DNA of 45,496 nucleotides from Chloroflexota bacterium (lineage in GTDB: Bacteria > Chloroflexota > Anaerolineae > Promineifilales > Promineifilaceae), in the NCBI GenBank assembly GCA_024275635.1, contig JAJRYT010000201.1, forward strand, positions 1 to 45,496, written 5' to 3'. Of the stretch, positions 7,360 to 15,430 are shown one piece after another. How positions within the stretch are numbered: position 1 is the stretch's first letter; every line of letters begins with the position of its first letter. The position numbers and the translations under genes were made by a program. The notes under the pieces are model-generated. The model saw only the letters and a program-made list of their open reading frames with translations, did not search any database and was not told the DNA's origin.

Positions 7360-8271
7360 CTCTTCAGCAACGACGCGCAGGTAGACTTCTTCCAGGCTTT
7401 GGGACACTTCGCGCAGGGAAATTACTCCCAGTCCCATGTCGGTGAGGCAGCGGACGAGTTGGGGGTTGGCGGTGCGGGGCTGTTCGGCGCTGTAGCGGAT
7501 GGTGTCATTGCGCACCCATTCAATGGTGATAAGGTCGTCTAATTCGGTGATTTGGCCGTTGAGGGGGCGGTCTACCTGAACTTCTAGCCGGGGAGGGCCG
7601 AGGAGCTGTTGTTTGAGGACGGTCGTTTCCCCTTCCGCGACAATGGTTCCCTGCTTAATGATGGCAATCCGGTCGGCCAGCGCTTCGGCCTCGGCCAGAT
7701 TGTGGGTGCAAAGGATGATGGCTCGTTTATCATCGCGCAGTTCCATGATGGCGTCACGTACCTGCTTGGCGCTGTGCGGGTCCATGGCCGAAGTTGGTTC
7801 ATCAAGCAGAAGGATGGTTGGGTCATGCAGCATGGAACGAATCAGGCCAACTTTTTGCCGCATCCCTTTGGAGTAGGTTCCCAGGCGGCGTCCGGCGGCG
7901 GTGGCCATGCCAAAGCGCTCGAACAAACCTAACCCGCGCTGTTTCGCTTCGCTGTCGGCGAGGCCGTAGAGACGGCCGTAAAACAACAGATATTCCAGCC
8001 CGCTCATTCGCAAGTACAGGCCCGGCTGTTCGGTCAACATGCCGATGACCTGACGCACGCAGTGGGCTTCTTTGACCACATCGTACCCGTTGATCCGCGC
8101 CGTGCCGGTAGTGGGTTTGAGGATGGCGCCCAACATGCGGACGGTGGTAGTTTTGCCGGCTCCGTTTGGCCCCAGGAGGGCTACTAGTTCTCCGGCGGCC
8201 ACGTTCAGGTTGAGATCGTGAACGGCCGTAAATTCATCAAATGTCTTGCCCAATCCCTGCGCTTCAATCAT
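7351..8271 (-). CDS. ABC transporter ATP-binding protein (NatA-like)
   Basis: 306 residues from the ATG at 8269-8271, chosen because GGAG lies six bases upstream; a GTG at 8292 opens the same frame without a good ribosome site. Walker A is [12 protein letters not shown] (residues about 33-44), the signature is YSKGMRQKVGL and Walker B is ILLLDEPTSAMDP, followed by the His switch (CTHN). A C-terminal tail of about 80 residues matches the DUF4162-like end of NatA/CcmA-type exporters. It energises the permease encoded immediately downstream. Confidence 0.88.
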   Translation of the reverse strand: MIEAQGLGKTFDEFTAVHDLNLNVAAGELVALLGPNGAGKTTTVRMLGAILKPTTGTARINGYDVVKEAHCVRQVIGMLTEQPGLYLRMSGLEYLLFYGRLYGLADSEAKQRGLGLFERFGMATAAGRRLGTYSKGMRQKVGLIRSMLHDPTILLLDEPTSAMDPHSAKQVRDAIMELRDDKRAIILCTHNLAEAEALADRIAIIKQGTIVAEGETTVLKQQLLGPPRLEVQVDRPLNGQITELDDLITIEWVRNDTIRYSAEQPRTANPQLVRCLTDMGLGVISLREVSQSLEEVYLRVVAEEND

Positions 8272-8413
8272 GTCATTCTCCAGACACGCCACTCATCCAA
8301 TAAACACCACCCCCTTTTCTTTTGTGACGTAACTATAAACTTAGCAGAATGAGAATCGGCGACAAATTCCATTTACTCAGATTATCAGACGATGCGACGG
8401 CCCGACTATAGGA

Positions 8414-9619
8414 CTATTCAGCTACTTCTCTGCGCCGCGCGGCAACACGCCAAAGAATCATCGCCAGGGCAACGAGGATGGAAACAAAGGTAGCAACGGC
8501 CATGTTGATCTGCAAGCCGCCCAGGCTGACCATCCGGCTGTCCAGGCGCACCGTTTCTAACAGCGTCCGTCCAACGGCATAAAAAACCAGGTACAGGGCC
8601 ATCAAATCGCCAGTCAATAATTTTTTGGCGTGCCGCCGCGCCAACGTTAACAGGATGATAAACGCCAGCAAACTCCACAAGGACTCGTACAGGAAGGCTG
8701 GGTGGAAGCGGCTGAATTGGCTGTAGGCGGGCAGCCGGTGGGCGGGATCGATGGCGACGGCCCAGGGGAGGTTGGTGGGACGGCCGTATAACTCCTGATT
8801 AAAAAAGTTCCCCCACCGGCCAAAAACCTGCCCCAGCGCCATGCCAACAGCAGCTAAATCGGCCCAGGCAATCGTCGGCAGCCGGTTGCGGCGCGTAAAA
8901 ATCCATAACCCCAACACGCCGCCGGCCATCCCGCCGTAAATACCCAGCCCGCCATTGCGCAGGTTGATGAGTTGATACGGATTGCGAAAATAATCCAGCG
9001 GCGAGTTAATACCTACGGCGGCCATGCTGGGCGACGGCGTCAGCACATGATACAGGCGTGCGCCAATGACGCCCAAAATCAACGCCCAGCCAATCCCGTT
9101 CCAGGTATGTTCCGGGTTCCAAATACGCCAGGGTGCGTCTTCCAGCCAGCCTTCAGCCACGCCTTTCGTCGCCGCTAATTGCCGCCGCGTTTTATCAATC
9201 CCTTCCCGGTTCAAACCCAGGCTGCGCGGATCAAATCCATAACGCAACAGCAGTTCGCCCAGTGTTGTAACTTTTTGTTTAGTCAGAATTTGAATGATTT
9301 CTTCCGGCAAGTTTAAGTCAACGATTGATTTTTGCTGCAAGCGCGCCGGTACATGCTTGTTCAGCAAAGCCAGCGCCCGTTCCCGCGCCAATCGCGTGAC
9401 GACATAAGACCCCAAGGCAATGCCGCCAATAATCCAAATACCATACCAGAAAATATCAAAATCAAGGCCGGGAATATGAATGGCAACCCGGTCAGGCGTT
9501 GTGCCGGTCAGCAGATGATTAAGATAGAGGACGGCCGTTGCCAGCAGCAGCGGAAGAATCAAATACCAATATGGTTCTAAGCCAATCCGTTTATACACTT
9601 CATTCAGCTTGTTCATCAT
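8414..9619 (-). CDS. lgt: Prolipoprotein diacylglyceryl transferase with inserted helical domain
   Basis: 401 residues, starting at one of two adjacent ATGs (9619 or 9616). Lgt moves a diacylglyceryl group from phosphatidylglycerol to the lipobox cysteine of prolipoproteins in the membrane. The Lgt signature GRWGNFFNQELYGRPT (near residue 282) is intact, including the arginine needed for catalysis, as is GARLYHVL. The catalytic histidine seen in enterobacterial HGG is tyrosine here (GIYGG), as in some other lineages. Between the first Lgt membrane segment (about 58-76) and the next one there is an extra block of about 90 residues. Its core, about 99-155, reads like the helix-hairpin-helix fold of the RNA polymerase alpha C-terminal domain. 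E. coli Lgt is about 290 residues. An additional N-terminal membrane segment (about 18-38) precedes. Confidence 0.88.
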   Translation of the reverse strand: MMNKLNEVYKRIGLEPYWYLILPLLLATAVLYLNHLLTGTTPDRVAIHIPGLDFDIFWYGIWIIGGIALGSYVVTRLARERALALLNKHVPARLQQKSIVDLNLPEEIIQILTKQKVTTLGELLLRYGFDPRSLGLNREGIDKTRRQLAATKGVAEGWLEDAPWRIWNPEHTWNGIGWALILGVIGARLYHVLTPSPSMAAVGINSPLDYFRNPYQLINLRNGGLGIYGGMAGGVLGLWIFTRRNRLPTIAWADLAAVGMALGQVFGRWGNFFNQELYGRPTNLPWAVAIDPAHRLPAYSQFSRFHPAFLYESLWSLLAFIILLTLARRHAKKLLTGDLMALYLVFYAVGRTLLETVRLDSRMVSLGGLQINMAVATFVSILVALAMILWRVAARRREVAE

Positions 9620-9625
9620 CAATTT

Positions 9626-10267
9626 TTAGTTCTCATCGGGTTGTGGTCGTGATTGTTCCCAAACATGGTACATGCGTTGGAAAGTTGTGAAGTAGGTAAA
9701 TATCGCCAGAATGATGAGGGCGATATGAGGCGATTTAAGCACTAAGAAAAACATCATCACCGCATACCGCTCAACACGGCTTAAAACACCGATTTTGGCG
9801 TCAAAGCCAAGCGCTTCAGCCCGCGCCCGCGTGTAACTGACCATGACAGAACCGGTGATGGCGATGTAGGCCACTGCCAGCATCAGCTCATTGCCCTGGC
9901 GCACATAATAGAAAATAAAACCGCCAAACAGGATAATTTCAGCCAGGCGATCCAAAGTAGAATCGAGGAATGCGCCAAACCCGCCCTGTTTGCGTCCCAA
10001 TTTCCGGGCTAAGGCGCCATCAAATGCGTCCAGCGGTACAAGGAAAAACATAGCGACAGCCGCCCACTGCATTTGCCCAAAGGCAATGAGCCAGGCAAAG
10101 AAGAAATGGAATAACATGCCCAGAACAGTTAACGTATCAGGCGAAAAGCGGTAGCGGGCCATAAAGGTAACGACCGGATCGATAATAAATCGCGTCTTGG
10201 CGCGCAAGTAATCCGTCAAGGTTAGTTTTTCTTGTGTTGGTATTTCCTGTGAATTAAGGTGATTCAT
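9626..10267 (-). CDS. CDP-alcohol phosphatidyltransferase (PI-phosphate/PG-phosphate synthase-like)
   Basis: 213 residues. The signature DAFDGALARKLGRKQGGFG...D...D is present near residue 82, with nine instead of eight residues between AR and G. The N-terminal 'LTDYLRAKTRFIIDPVV' and 'SPDTLTVLGM' resemble bacterial and archaeal synthases of phosphatidylinositol phosphate or archaetidylinositol phosphate rather than PgsA, so an inositol-type headgroup is possible but unproven. Several hydrophobic helices follow. The next gene, lgt, begins seven bases after the stop, so the two are probably one transcript. A TATAAC box lies four bases before the ATG (TATAACAAACATG) and no Shine-Dalgarno sequence is visible, so the message may be leaderless. 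Confidence 0.85.
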   Translation of the reverse strand: MNHLNSQEIPTQEKLTLTDYLRAKTRFIIDPVVTFMARYRFSPDTLTVLGMLFHFFFAWLIAFGQMQWAAVAMFFLVPLDAFDGALARKLGRKQGGFGAFLDSTLDRLAEIILFGGFIFYYVRQGNELMLAVAYIAITGSVMVSYTRARAEALGFDAKIGVLSRVERYAVMMFFLVLKSPHIALIILAIFTYFTTFQRMYHVWEQSRPQPDEN

Positions 10268-10451
10268 GTTTGTTATACCATTGTAATTACGAACGGTTTC
10301 TTAGTAAGGCTTCATTCGAAGCCAATGGGATGCTATCGAAAGTGACACAGGCTGTCAAGCGCGGTCAGCCCAAGTTATGCTTTGCCAACAAGCCAGTTCT
10401 TAAACCATTGTGAAGAAAGCGATAATAAAATCCGCGAAATGACAACAAATA

Positions 10452-10481
10452 TTGACTCTAGATCGTATAGTTTCATAAAAT
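10452..10481 (+). promoter_or_regulatory. Sigma-70-like promoter before the 50-residue membrane peptide gene
   Basis: TTGACT at 10452-10457 and TAAAAT at 10476-10481 with an 18-base spacer, about 70 bases before the ATG at 10552. The rest of the 284-base gap 10268-10551 shows only a small AGTAC/GTACT dyad. Confidence 0.55.
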
Positions 10482-10551
10482 AGTACCAAAGTACTGGTTT
10501 AACGAGCCAATACCGGCTAACGAATGACCCGGTTTAGTAGAGGTAACTTTT

Positions 10552-10704
10552 ATGGAACCCGAGATGATCATCGTCATTGTACTGGTGATTGCATCTATTA
10601 TTGGTTTACTCATTGTAATCCGCCCTCACCCAATAAAGGTTGTCAAGAAGCAATCACCAACCAGCCACACAAATGATATGCACGGCTGGGGTCTCAACGA
10701 ATAA
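10552..10704 (+). CDS. Small single-pass membrane protein, 50 residues
   Basis: The frame runs from ATG at 10552 to TAA at 10702-10704 with AGAGG eight bases upstream and a plausible promoter further up. Residues 5-23 are an uninterrupted hydrophobic helix (MIIVIVLVIASIIGLLIVI), followed by a basic, then polar tail ending in HGWGLNE. The negative N-terminus and positive juxtamembrane residues (RPHPIKVVKK) predict N-out, C-in topology. I know no family for it. The upstream neighbour makes phospholipid and the downstream neighbour is a convergent phosphatase; neither gives a function. Confidence 0.6.
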   Translation: MEPEMIIVIVLVIASIIGLLIVIRPHPIKVVKKQSPTSHTNDMHGWGLNE

Positions 10705-10726
10705 AAAGATTAAGTTATGTCGTTTA

Positions 10727-10753
10727 ACGGCCGTTTCACCCTGAAACGGCCGT
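10727..10753. terminator. Hairpin built from two inverted ACGGCCGT copies
   Basis: ACGGCCGTTTCA at 10727-10738 and its exact complement TGAAACGGCCGT at 10742-10753 enclose a CCC loop. It lies between the ends of two convergent genes and probably terminates both. Each arm is itself one copy of the dispersed octamer. Confidence 0.65.
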
Positions 10754-10761
10754 CCCCCTCC

Positions 10762-12009
10762 TCACTCATCTAACCGAAAACCCAGCCAGGGAACCTGCAT
10801 TTCGGCGCGAGTCATACCGCCATGCCGCCCTTGCATCTTGTCCGCCTTCTCCCGTTCGTTCGTCGTCAACAGGACAGCCCCCTGCCGCATGGTCACGATG
10901 ACATCCCCTACCCGATCGGCCGTTTGCAGCGCGTGCGGCGTCGGTCCCAACAGTCCTGCCGCCAGCGCCTCATCCGCCGGGAATGCTGTCATCGCATGAC
11001 TTAATTCGGCCTCGATGTACTGCAAAATATCCGCTTGACGGCCGTGTTTGGCGTATAAATAAGCAGTGCGCGGCTCGCCGGCCGGCCGCATTAGCAGCAT
11101 TTGCTTCAACTTGGGGTGGTCATCTAAATGTACGCGCTGCTCCGGCGGCGTGATCACCTGTCCATGATCGGCGGTGATGAAGACGGCCGTTCCCTGCCGG
11201 GCGGCCGCGCTCAACTTACTCATAAACTCCACTTCCAACAGCCACAAAATCGCCCGTAACTCAGATGCCACTACATCATGATTCCAGCCATAAATATGGC
11301 TCAACGTGTCCACCATCGGCCAATAAGCATTCACATACAGCCGCTCGCCCGCCTTCGCTTCCAGCAGGTGGCGCATCTGCACAAACAGTTCCGCTAATGA
11401 GGAAACGCCATGATCGGCCGTGACACCCCGATCATGCATCTGGCTCAAAGCAGAATTGACGATTCCCCGTCCCTTAAACGCATGAACGCCAATGCCGACG
11501 GCCGTTAATTGTTCCGCAAAGCCAGGCACAGCCAGGAATGTTTCCGGGTCTAATCCGGCATCAATCAGCGCATCGGGATATTTACCAAAGGTGGGCGTAA
11601 AACTAAGCATCTGGGTAATAACGGCGTAATCGGGCATAAAAAGACGCAAGCCAACCATACTGTGCTGGGCCGGAGCCACGCCAGTCCACAAGCTGCTCAA
11701 CGCGGCGACAGTGGTTGAAGGGAAAATAGAAGTCAACTGCCCTTGAACGGCCGTTCTTTGCCACAAACCATCCAGCCGCTCCCGTTCCTGCGCCAGCAAA
11801 TTCCAGCCCCACGCATCCACAACCAACACCACGACCCGCTTCACACCCGCCGCCAACGGCCGCCATAAACGTTCAGGCAGCGGCGGTAATCCGGCAAACG
11901 GCGCTCCCAACAACCCCGCTACCGTCCCCGGTATATTAGCAATCGAACCGCCCTCATAATCAGGCCACACAAACTCATCCGGCAAATTTGCAAACATCTT
12001 GTCATTCAT
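10762..12009 (-). CDS. Alkaline phosphatase superfamily protein (phosphodiesterase/nucleotide pyrophosphatase type)
   Basis: 415 residues. Metal and nucleophile motifs are in order: VVLVVDAWGWN near residue 62 (first Asp), FPSTTVAALSSLWTGV near residue 97 (nucleophile Thr), YWPMVDTLSHIYG near residue 228 (Asp and His) and FITADHGQV near residue 273 (Asp-His). This is the arrangement of type I phosphodiesterases/nucleotide pyrophosphatases. No signal peptide is visible, so it probably acts in the cytoplasm. Substrate unknown. The gene has its own ATG at 12007-12009, divergent from the AIM24 gene. Confidence 0.8.
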   Translation of the reverse strand: MNDKMFANLPDEFVWPDYEGGSIANIPGTVAGLLGAPFAGLPPLPERLWRPLAAGVKRVVVLVVDAWGWNLLAQERERLDGLWQRTAVQGQLTSIFPSTTVAALSSLWTGVAPAQHSMVGLRLFMPDYAVITQMLSFTPTFGKYPDALIDAGLDPETFLAVPGFAEQLTAVGIGVHAFKGRGIVNSALSQMHDRGVTADHGVSSLAELFVQMRHLLEAKAGERLYVNAYWPMVDTLSHIYGWNHDVVASELRAILWLLEVEFMSKLSAAARQGTAVFITADHGQVITPPEQRVHLDDHPKLKQMLLMRPAGEPRTAYLYAKHGRQADILQYIEAELSHAMTAFPADEALAAGLLGPTPHALQTADRVGDVIVTMRQGAVLLTTNEREKADKMQGRHGGMTRAEMQVPWLGFRLDE

Positions 12010-12143
12010 AATCTCTCATTTACTCCATACTCAAAAACCAGACGCCAAGTATAATCATTATTCCTATCATTGACAGTCCAATTTCGTTATAATGAGGGTA
12101 TTATTCGTTCGCTAATCGTTTTCCACGACCCAGGAGGTCAGAC

Positions 12144-12827
12144 ATGCGTTATGAAATTGAAGGTACAACGCTCCAAACACTAGATATTTACTTAAATGCT
12201 GGGGAATCTGTTTTTACCGAATCGGGCGGCATGGCTTGGATGAAAGGCAATATTGACATGACCACCAACACGCGCGGCGGTTTGCTCAAAGGATTAGCCC
12301 GCTCTCTGGCCGGTGAATCGCTGTTTATGACCACATACGCCTGCAAAGGCGGCGAGGCTGTGATTACTTTCACGCCTGAAGCGCCCGGCTCTATTTTGCC
12401 AGTCGAATTAAAGAACGGCGAGAGTCGTATTTGCCAAAAAGATGCATTTATGGTCGCTCAGGAATCGGTGACGCTGGAAGCCCATTTCCGCAAAAAATTA
12501 GGCGCTGGACTCTTCGGCGGCGAGGGGTTTATACTGCAAAAGCTCACCGGGCCTGGTCTGACCTGGGTGGAAATCGCCGGGGAAGTGCGTGAATACGCGC
12601 TCCAGGCTGGCGAAAAGATGAAGGTAGACCCCGGCCATATCGCCATGTATGAACCATCAGTCAATTATGATATTCAGCGCGTAAAAGGGGTCAAGAATAT
12701 GCTTTTTGGCGGAGAGGGACTTTTCCTGGCAACGTTGACCGGGCCGGGGAAGGTGTGGCTGCAAAGCCTGCCACTTTCTAATTTAGCGGCGAAGCTGGCA
12801 AAGTATATGCCAGTCAAGAGCGGTTAG
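12144..12827 (+). CDS. AIM24/TIGR00266 family protein
   Basis: 227 residues. The sequence is full of glycine-turned beta strands and repeated 'GEGLFLATLTGPGKVWLQ' and 'GEGFILQKLTGPGLTWVE' blocks, the internal duplication seen in AIM24-family (DUF124) proteins. Family members form trimeric beta structures; the bacterial function is unknown, and the yeast namesake stabilises mitochondrial membrane organisation. AGGAGG lies seven bases before the ATG. A TATAAT box at 12088-12093 may be the -10 element, but the nearest TTGACA (12070) is only 12 bases away, too close to pair with it. A strong terminator follows the gene. Confidence 0.85.
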   Translation: MRYEIEGTTLQTLDIYLNAGESVFTESGGMAWMKGNIDMTTNTRGGLLKGLARSLAGESLFMTTYACKGGEAVITFTPEAPGSILPVELKNGESRICQKDAFMVAQESVTLEAHFRKKLGAGLFGGEGFILQKLTGPGLTWVEIAGEVREYALQAGEKMKVDPGHIAMYEPSVNYDIQRVKGVKNMLFGGEGLFLATLTGPGKVWLQSLPLSNLAAKLAKYMPVKSG

Positions 12828-12855
12828 CCAATCCGAATACTCCCCTGGAAAATGC

Positions 12856-12890
12856 AAAAGGCCAGGGACGGCGTTCCCTGGCCTTTTTTA
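12856..12890 (+). terminator. Rho-independent terminator after the AIM24 gene
   Basis: A 13-bp stem AAAAGGCCAGGGA (12856-12868) pairs exactly with TCCCTGGCCTTTT (12875-12887) around a six-base loop and runs into a T tract. The opposite strand also ends in a short T run, so it may also stop the convergent ATP synthase transcript. Confidence 0.9.
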
Positions 12891-12976
12891 TATGCCGCAT
12901 GTCAGGTACACGACGCTGGTAAACGGCCGTATACCTTCTTTCTTCTCAACTCTTAACGAGAGTAAAAATACAAATC

Positions 12977-13681
12977 TTACCGCAAAGAATCGCGCATGGC
13001 ATCCATCTGGCTGGCGACACTGCTGTCAACCACCTGGTCGCCGGCGCGGACAATCAAGCCACCCAAAATAGAGGGGTCTACTTTGAAGGTAACGGCCGTG
13101 CCCTTCAGCGCCTTCTTCACATTCGCTTGTTCTTCATCCGTTAATGGCAAAGCGCTCGTCACAACCGCCTGTTCGCCGCTGACATCAGCCAAATCGGCCG
13201 GCACTTTAGCGAAGAAATCGGCAATAATCGCATGTTGACGCTTATCATCTAACGCCTTGCCAACCAACTTGTTGGCGGCCGCAATGGCAATAGAAGCGAC
13301 CTGACCGCGTAATTCGGCCAGAATACGATTCCGCTCTTCTTCCGCGTCTTGAGCCGCTGCTGCGACAATCGCCTTCGCCTCTTCATTCGCTTTCGCTTCA
13401 ATGCCCTTAGCCGTCTCTTCAGCTTGAACAGCCGCATCCGACCGCACCTTGGCCGCTTCAGCGCGGGCTGCGTCTAAAATCTTCTTTGCTTCCGCATCGG
13501 CATTATCACGGGCGATGGCCGCCTGACGCGCATCTTCCAACCCTTTAGCAATGCGTGCTTTTCGCTCTTCAAGCGTGTTGATAATCGGGCCATAGGCATA
13601 GTTCTTCATCACCAATAACAAAATGATGAAGAGCAGAACCTGCATAATGATATAGCCCAAATTAATACCTAGTGCATCCAT
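12977..13681 (-). CDS. atpF: ATP synthase F0 subunit b fused to the C-terminal part of subunit delta
   Basis: 234 residues with GAGG seven bases before the ATG. Residues 5-25 are the membrane helix of subunit b, followed by a long charged helix rich in alanine, glutamate and lysine (about 30-160), the peripheral stalk. After about residue 165 the sequence changes to ALPLTDEEQANVKKAL and DPSILGGLIVRAGDQVVDSS, which is the C-terminal domain of subunit delta (OSCP). The N-terminal six-helix domain of delta that binds the top of F1 is not present. Normal b subunits have about 155-165 residues and delta about 180. No atpA, G, D, C or separate atpH follows; the operon ends here. Whether a second delta gene exists elsewhere cannot be seen. 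Confidence 0.88.
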   Translation of the reverse strand: MDALGINLGYIIMQVLLFIILLLVMKNYAYGPIINTLEERKARIAKGLEDARQAAIARDNADAEAKKILDAARAEAAKVRSDAAVQAEETAKGIEAKANEEAKAIVAAAAQDAEEERNRILAELRGQVASIAIAAANKLVGKALDDKRQHAIIADFFAKVPADLADVSGEQAVVTSALPLTDEEQANVKKALKGTAVTFKVDPSILGGLIVRAGDQVVDSSVASQMDAMRDSLR

Positions 13682-13727
13682 TGTTGAACCTCGCTTACAG
13701 GGAAATACTTATTTAACTTGTCTCTGT

Positions 13728-13976
13728 TTAGGCAACAAAGATGAGAATCAGGGCCACAACCAATGCGTAAATAGCGACGGCTTCGGCCAGAGCAACACCC
13801 AAAATCATGTTACCCGTGATCGTACCGGCGGCATCTGGGTTGCGGGCAATACCTTGTACTGCGCCGCCAACAACGATACCCACACCAGCGCCAGCGCCAA
13901 TAGCGCCCGTCATAGCCAACCCTGCACCCAGGAATTTCAAGCCTTGCGCAATTGCTTCAGCTGCTTGTACATCCAT
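13728..13976 (-). CDS. atpE: ATP synthase F0 subunit c
   Basis: 82 residues, two hydrophobic helices joined by the polar loop ARNPDAAG. The ion-binding carboxylate is the glutamate in ALAEAVAIY of helix 2. Helix 1 (GAGLAMTGAIGAGAGVG) lacks the glutamine, and helix 2 the serine after the glutamate, that mark sodium-binding rings, so proton coupling is the better guess. GGAGG lies nine bases before the ATG. It sits in the usual a-c-b order. Confidence 0.95.
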   Translation of the reverse strand: MDVQAAEAIAQGLKFLGAGLAMTGAIGAGAGVGIVVGGAVQGIARNPDAAGTITGNMILGVALAEAVAIYALVVALILIFVA

Positions 13977-14048
13977 GTTTATAATCCTCCGAAAATTATT
14001 ATTACTAAAATTTCTTCAAACTAGATAAAACCGGTCTAGTCCACAATA

Positions 14049-15119
14049 TTAATGTTCTTCGCCGTGTCCTTGCGTTGCCATAGACATAAAAGTCAAGGTC
14101 AACAGGGCAAACACCGCCGCCTGCAAAATACCCACAAAGAACTCCAAATGCCAGAATAACAGGTTAGCGATAGGCAGCAGTCCGCCAATCACAAACAAGA
14201 GAACCTGTCCGGCAAAAATATTACCCAAAAGCCGGAAGGCGAAAGAGACGATTTTGAAAATCTCGCTGATGAACTCCAGGAGACCAACGCCCGAATCCAT
14301 AATAGCCAGCGGGTTTTCCTTGATTTTATCGCCATCCCAAACAAAGAATTTCTTCCAGTATTTCATGCCCAGCGCTTTCATCCCGTAATATTGGGTCATA
14401 ATCACAGAAATAAGGGCGATAGCCAATGTAAAGTTGAGATCCGTAGCCGCCGCGCGAACGTAGGGGACAATTGTCCAATCAGCTTCGGCCGACTTATTTC
14501 CATTTTCATCGGCCGGCGCTTTGACAAGCCATACGCCTTGCCGCATGTCGCCCAAATTTGCTTCATCAGCTGCGAGTTCAGCCTTTTGTTCAATTTCGTG
14601 AATCGCTTCTTCGCTTAAATGTTCATCGCCCGCTTCGGCCGCTAATACGGCCTGCTCGGCCTTGGCGTGAGGCAAACTTTCCCATTTACCAACCGCGTCC
14701 ACCATCGGCACCAATTCCATCCAGTTGGCGACGACAATCCACAAAATAAAGGTCATAAAGAAAGGAAAGAATGCTTTGGCCCATTTACCGGCCGAATTCT
14801 CTACATAACCGTAGGCAAACTCAATGAGCATTTCAAAGAAGTTGTAACCGCCAGTCGGAACCTCGTCGGCGGTACGGGATTTGGCCCGCAAACTGAAGGT
14901 CATCCACAACAAAATGGCCAGGGTGATGAGCGTTGCCAGGAAGGTATTGGTGAAGCCGCGCCCAAATAAGCCGCCCAAGAATTCGCTCCCGCCCGGCCAG
15001 GCCCACAACACTTCGCCAGGCAACTGAATCACCGGCAATACCGGAATCAATCCCAACGCAGGTATGTTTAGCAATATAAGCCCAATAAGGGCAGCATACA
15101 CAACATATCGTTTTTTCAT
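14049..15119 (-). CDS. atpB: ATP synthase F0 subunit a with a long extra-membrane loop
   Basis: 356 residues. The essential arginine is in AFRLLGNIFAGQVLL near residue 290, next to the c-ring. Six or so membrane segments match the family. Between the NWMELVPMV segment (about 132-140) and TDLNFTLAIALI (about 227-238) there is an insertion of about 70 acidic, helix-prone residues (for example HLSEEAIHEIEQKAELAADE). E. coli subunit a has 271 residues. The loop lies on the side opposite the F1 sector if the usual topology holds. The ATG overlaps the stop of the preceding gene by four bases. Confidence 0.93.
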   Translation of the reverse strand: MKKRYVVYAALIGLILLNIPALGLIPVLPVIQLPGEVLWAWPGGSEFLGGLFGRGFTNTFLATLITLAILLWMTFSLRAKSRTADEVPTGGYNFFEMLIEFAYGYVENSAGKWAKAFFPFFMTFILWIVVANWMELVPMVDAVGKWESLPHAKAEQAVLAAEAGDEHLSEEAIHEIEQKAELAADEANLGDMRQGVWLVKAPADENGNKSAEADWTIVPYVRAAATDLNFTLAIALISVIMTQYYGMKALGMKYWKKFFVWDGDKIKENPLAIMDSGVGLLEFISEIFKIVSFAFRLLGNIFAGQVLLFVIGGLLPIANLLFWHLEFFVGILQAAVFALLTLTFMSMATQGHGEEH

Positions 15120-15430
15120 ACGTCTATTTCTTCCTCCGAATCGTTAGAGTCTTGAGGTTGTAATGCGCTTTGCCGGGCAACGGCCGTTAAGCTCAAGCGC
15201 ACCGTAATATACAAGGCAACGGGTACGCTGCCAACCATTAGTAAAACTGTAAAAATTGCCCGTGTTCCCAGGAATTTATCAAGCGCCATGCCCGCACCTA
15301 ACGCCAATCCAATAATCACAACAATAAGACAACCTACCTGGCCAACAACACTGGCCATGAGCGCCGCCTGGTTAATTTGTTTCGGATCTTGGTTCACAAT
15401 CTTCTCACTCCCGCGTGCGAGCTTGTGCAT
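15116..15430 (-). CDS. AtpZ/AtpI-type ATP synthase assembly or ion-channel protein
   Basis: 104 residues from the ATG at 15428-15430. Two hydrophobic helices are visible (about 29-50 and 57-80). They match the small AtpI/AtpZ proteins that head ATP synthase operons and help c-ring assembly or magnesium uptake. The -10 box of the operon promoter (TATAAT on the minus strand) overlaps this ATG, so the real start is probably the GTG at 15395-15397 (MNQDPKQINQ), behind a GGGAGTGAGAAG purine run. It overlaps atpB by four bases. Confidence 0.8.
   Translation of the reverse strand: MHKLARGSEKIVNQDPKQINQAALMASVVGQVGCLIVVIIGLALGAGMALDKFLGTRAIFTVLLMVGSVPVALYITVRLSLTAVARQSALQPQDSNDSEEEIDV

Noticed and set aside
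12070..12093. TTGACA and TATAAT together before the AIM24 gene
   Set aside because: Only 12 bases separate the hexamers, too few for one promoter; only the -10 box may be real.
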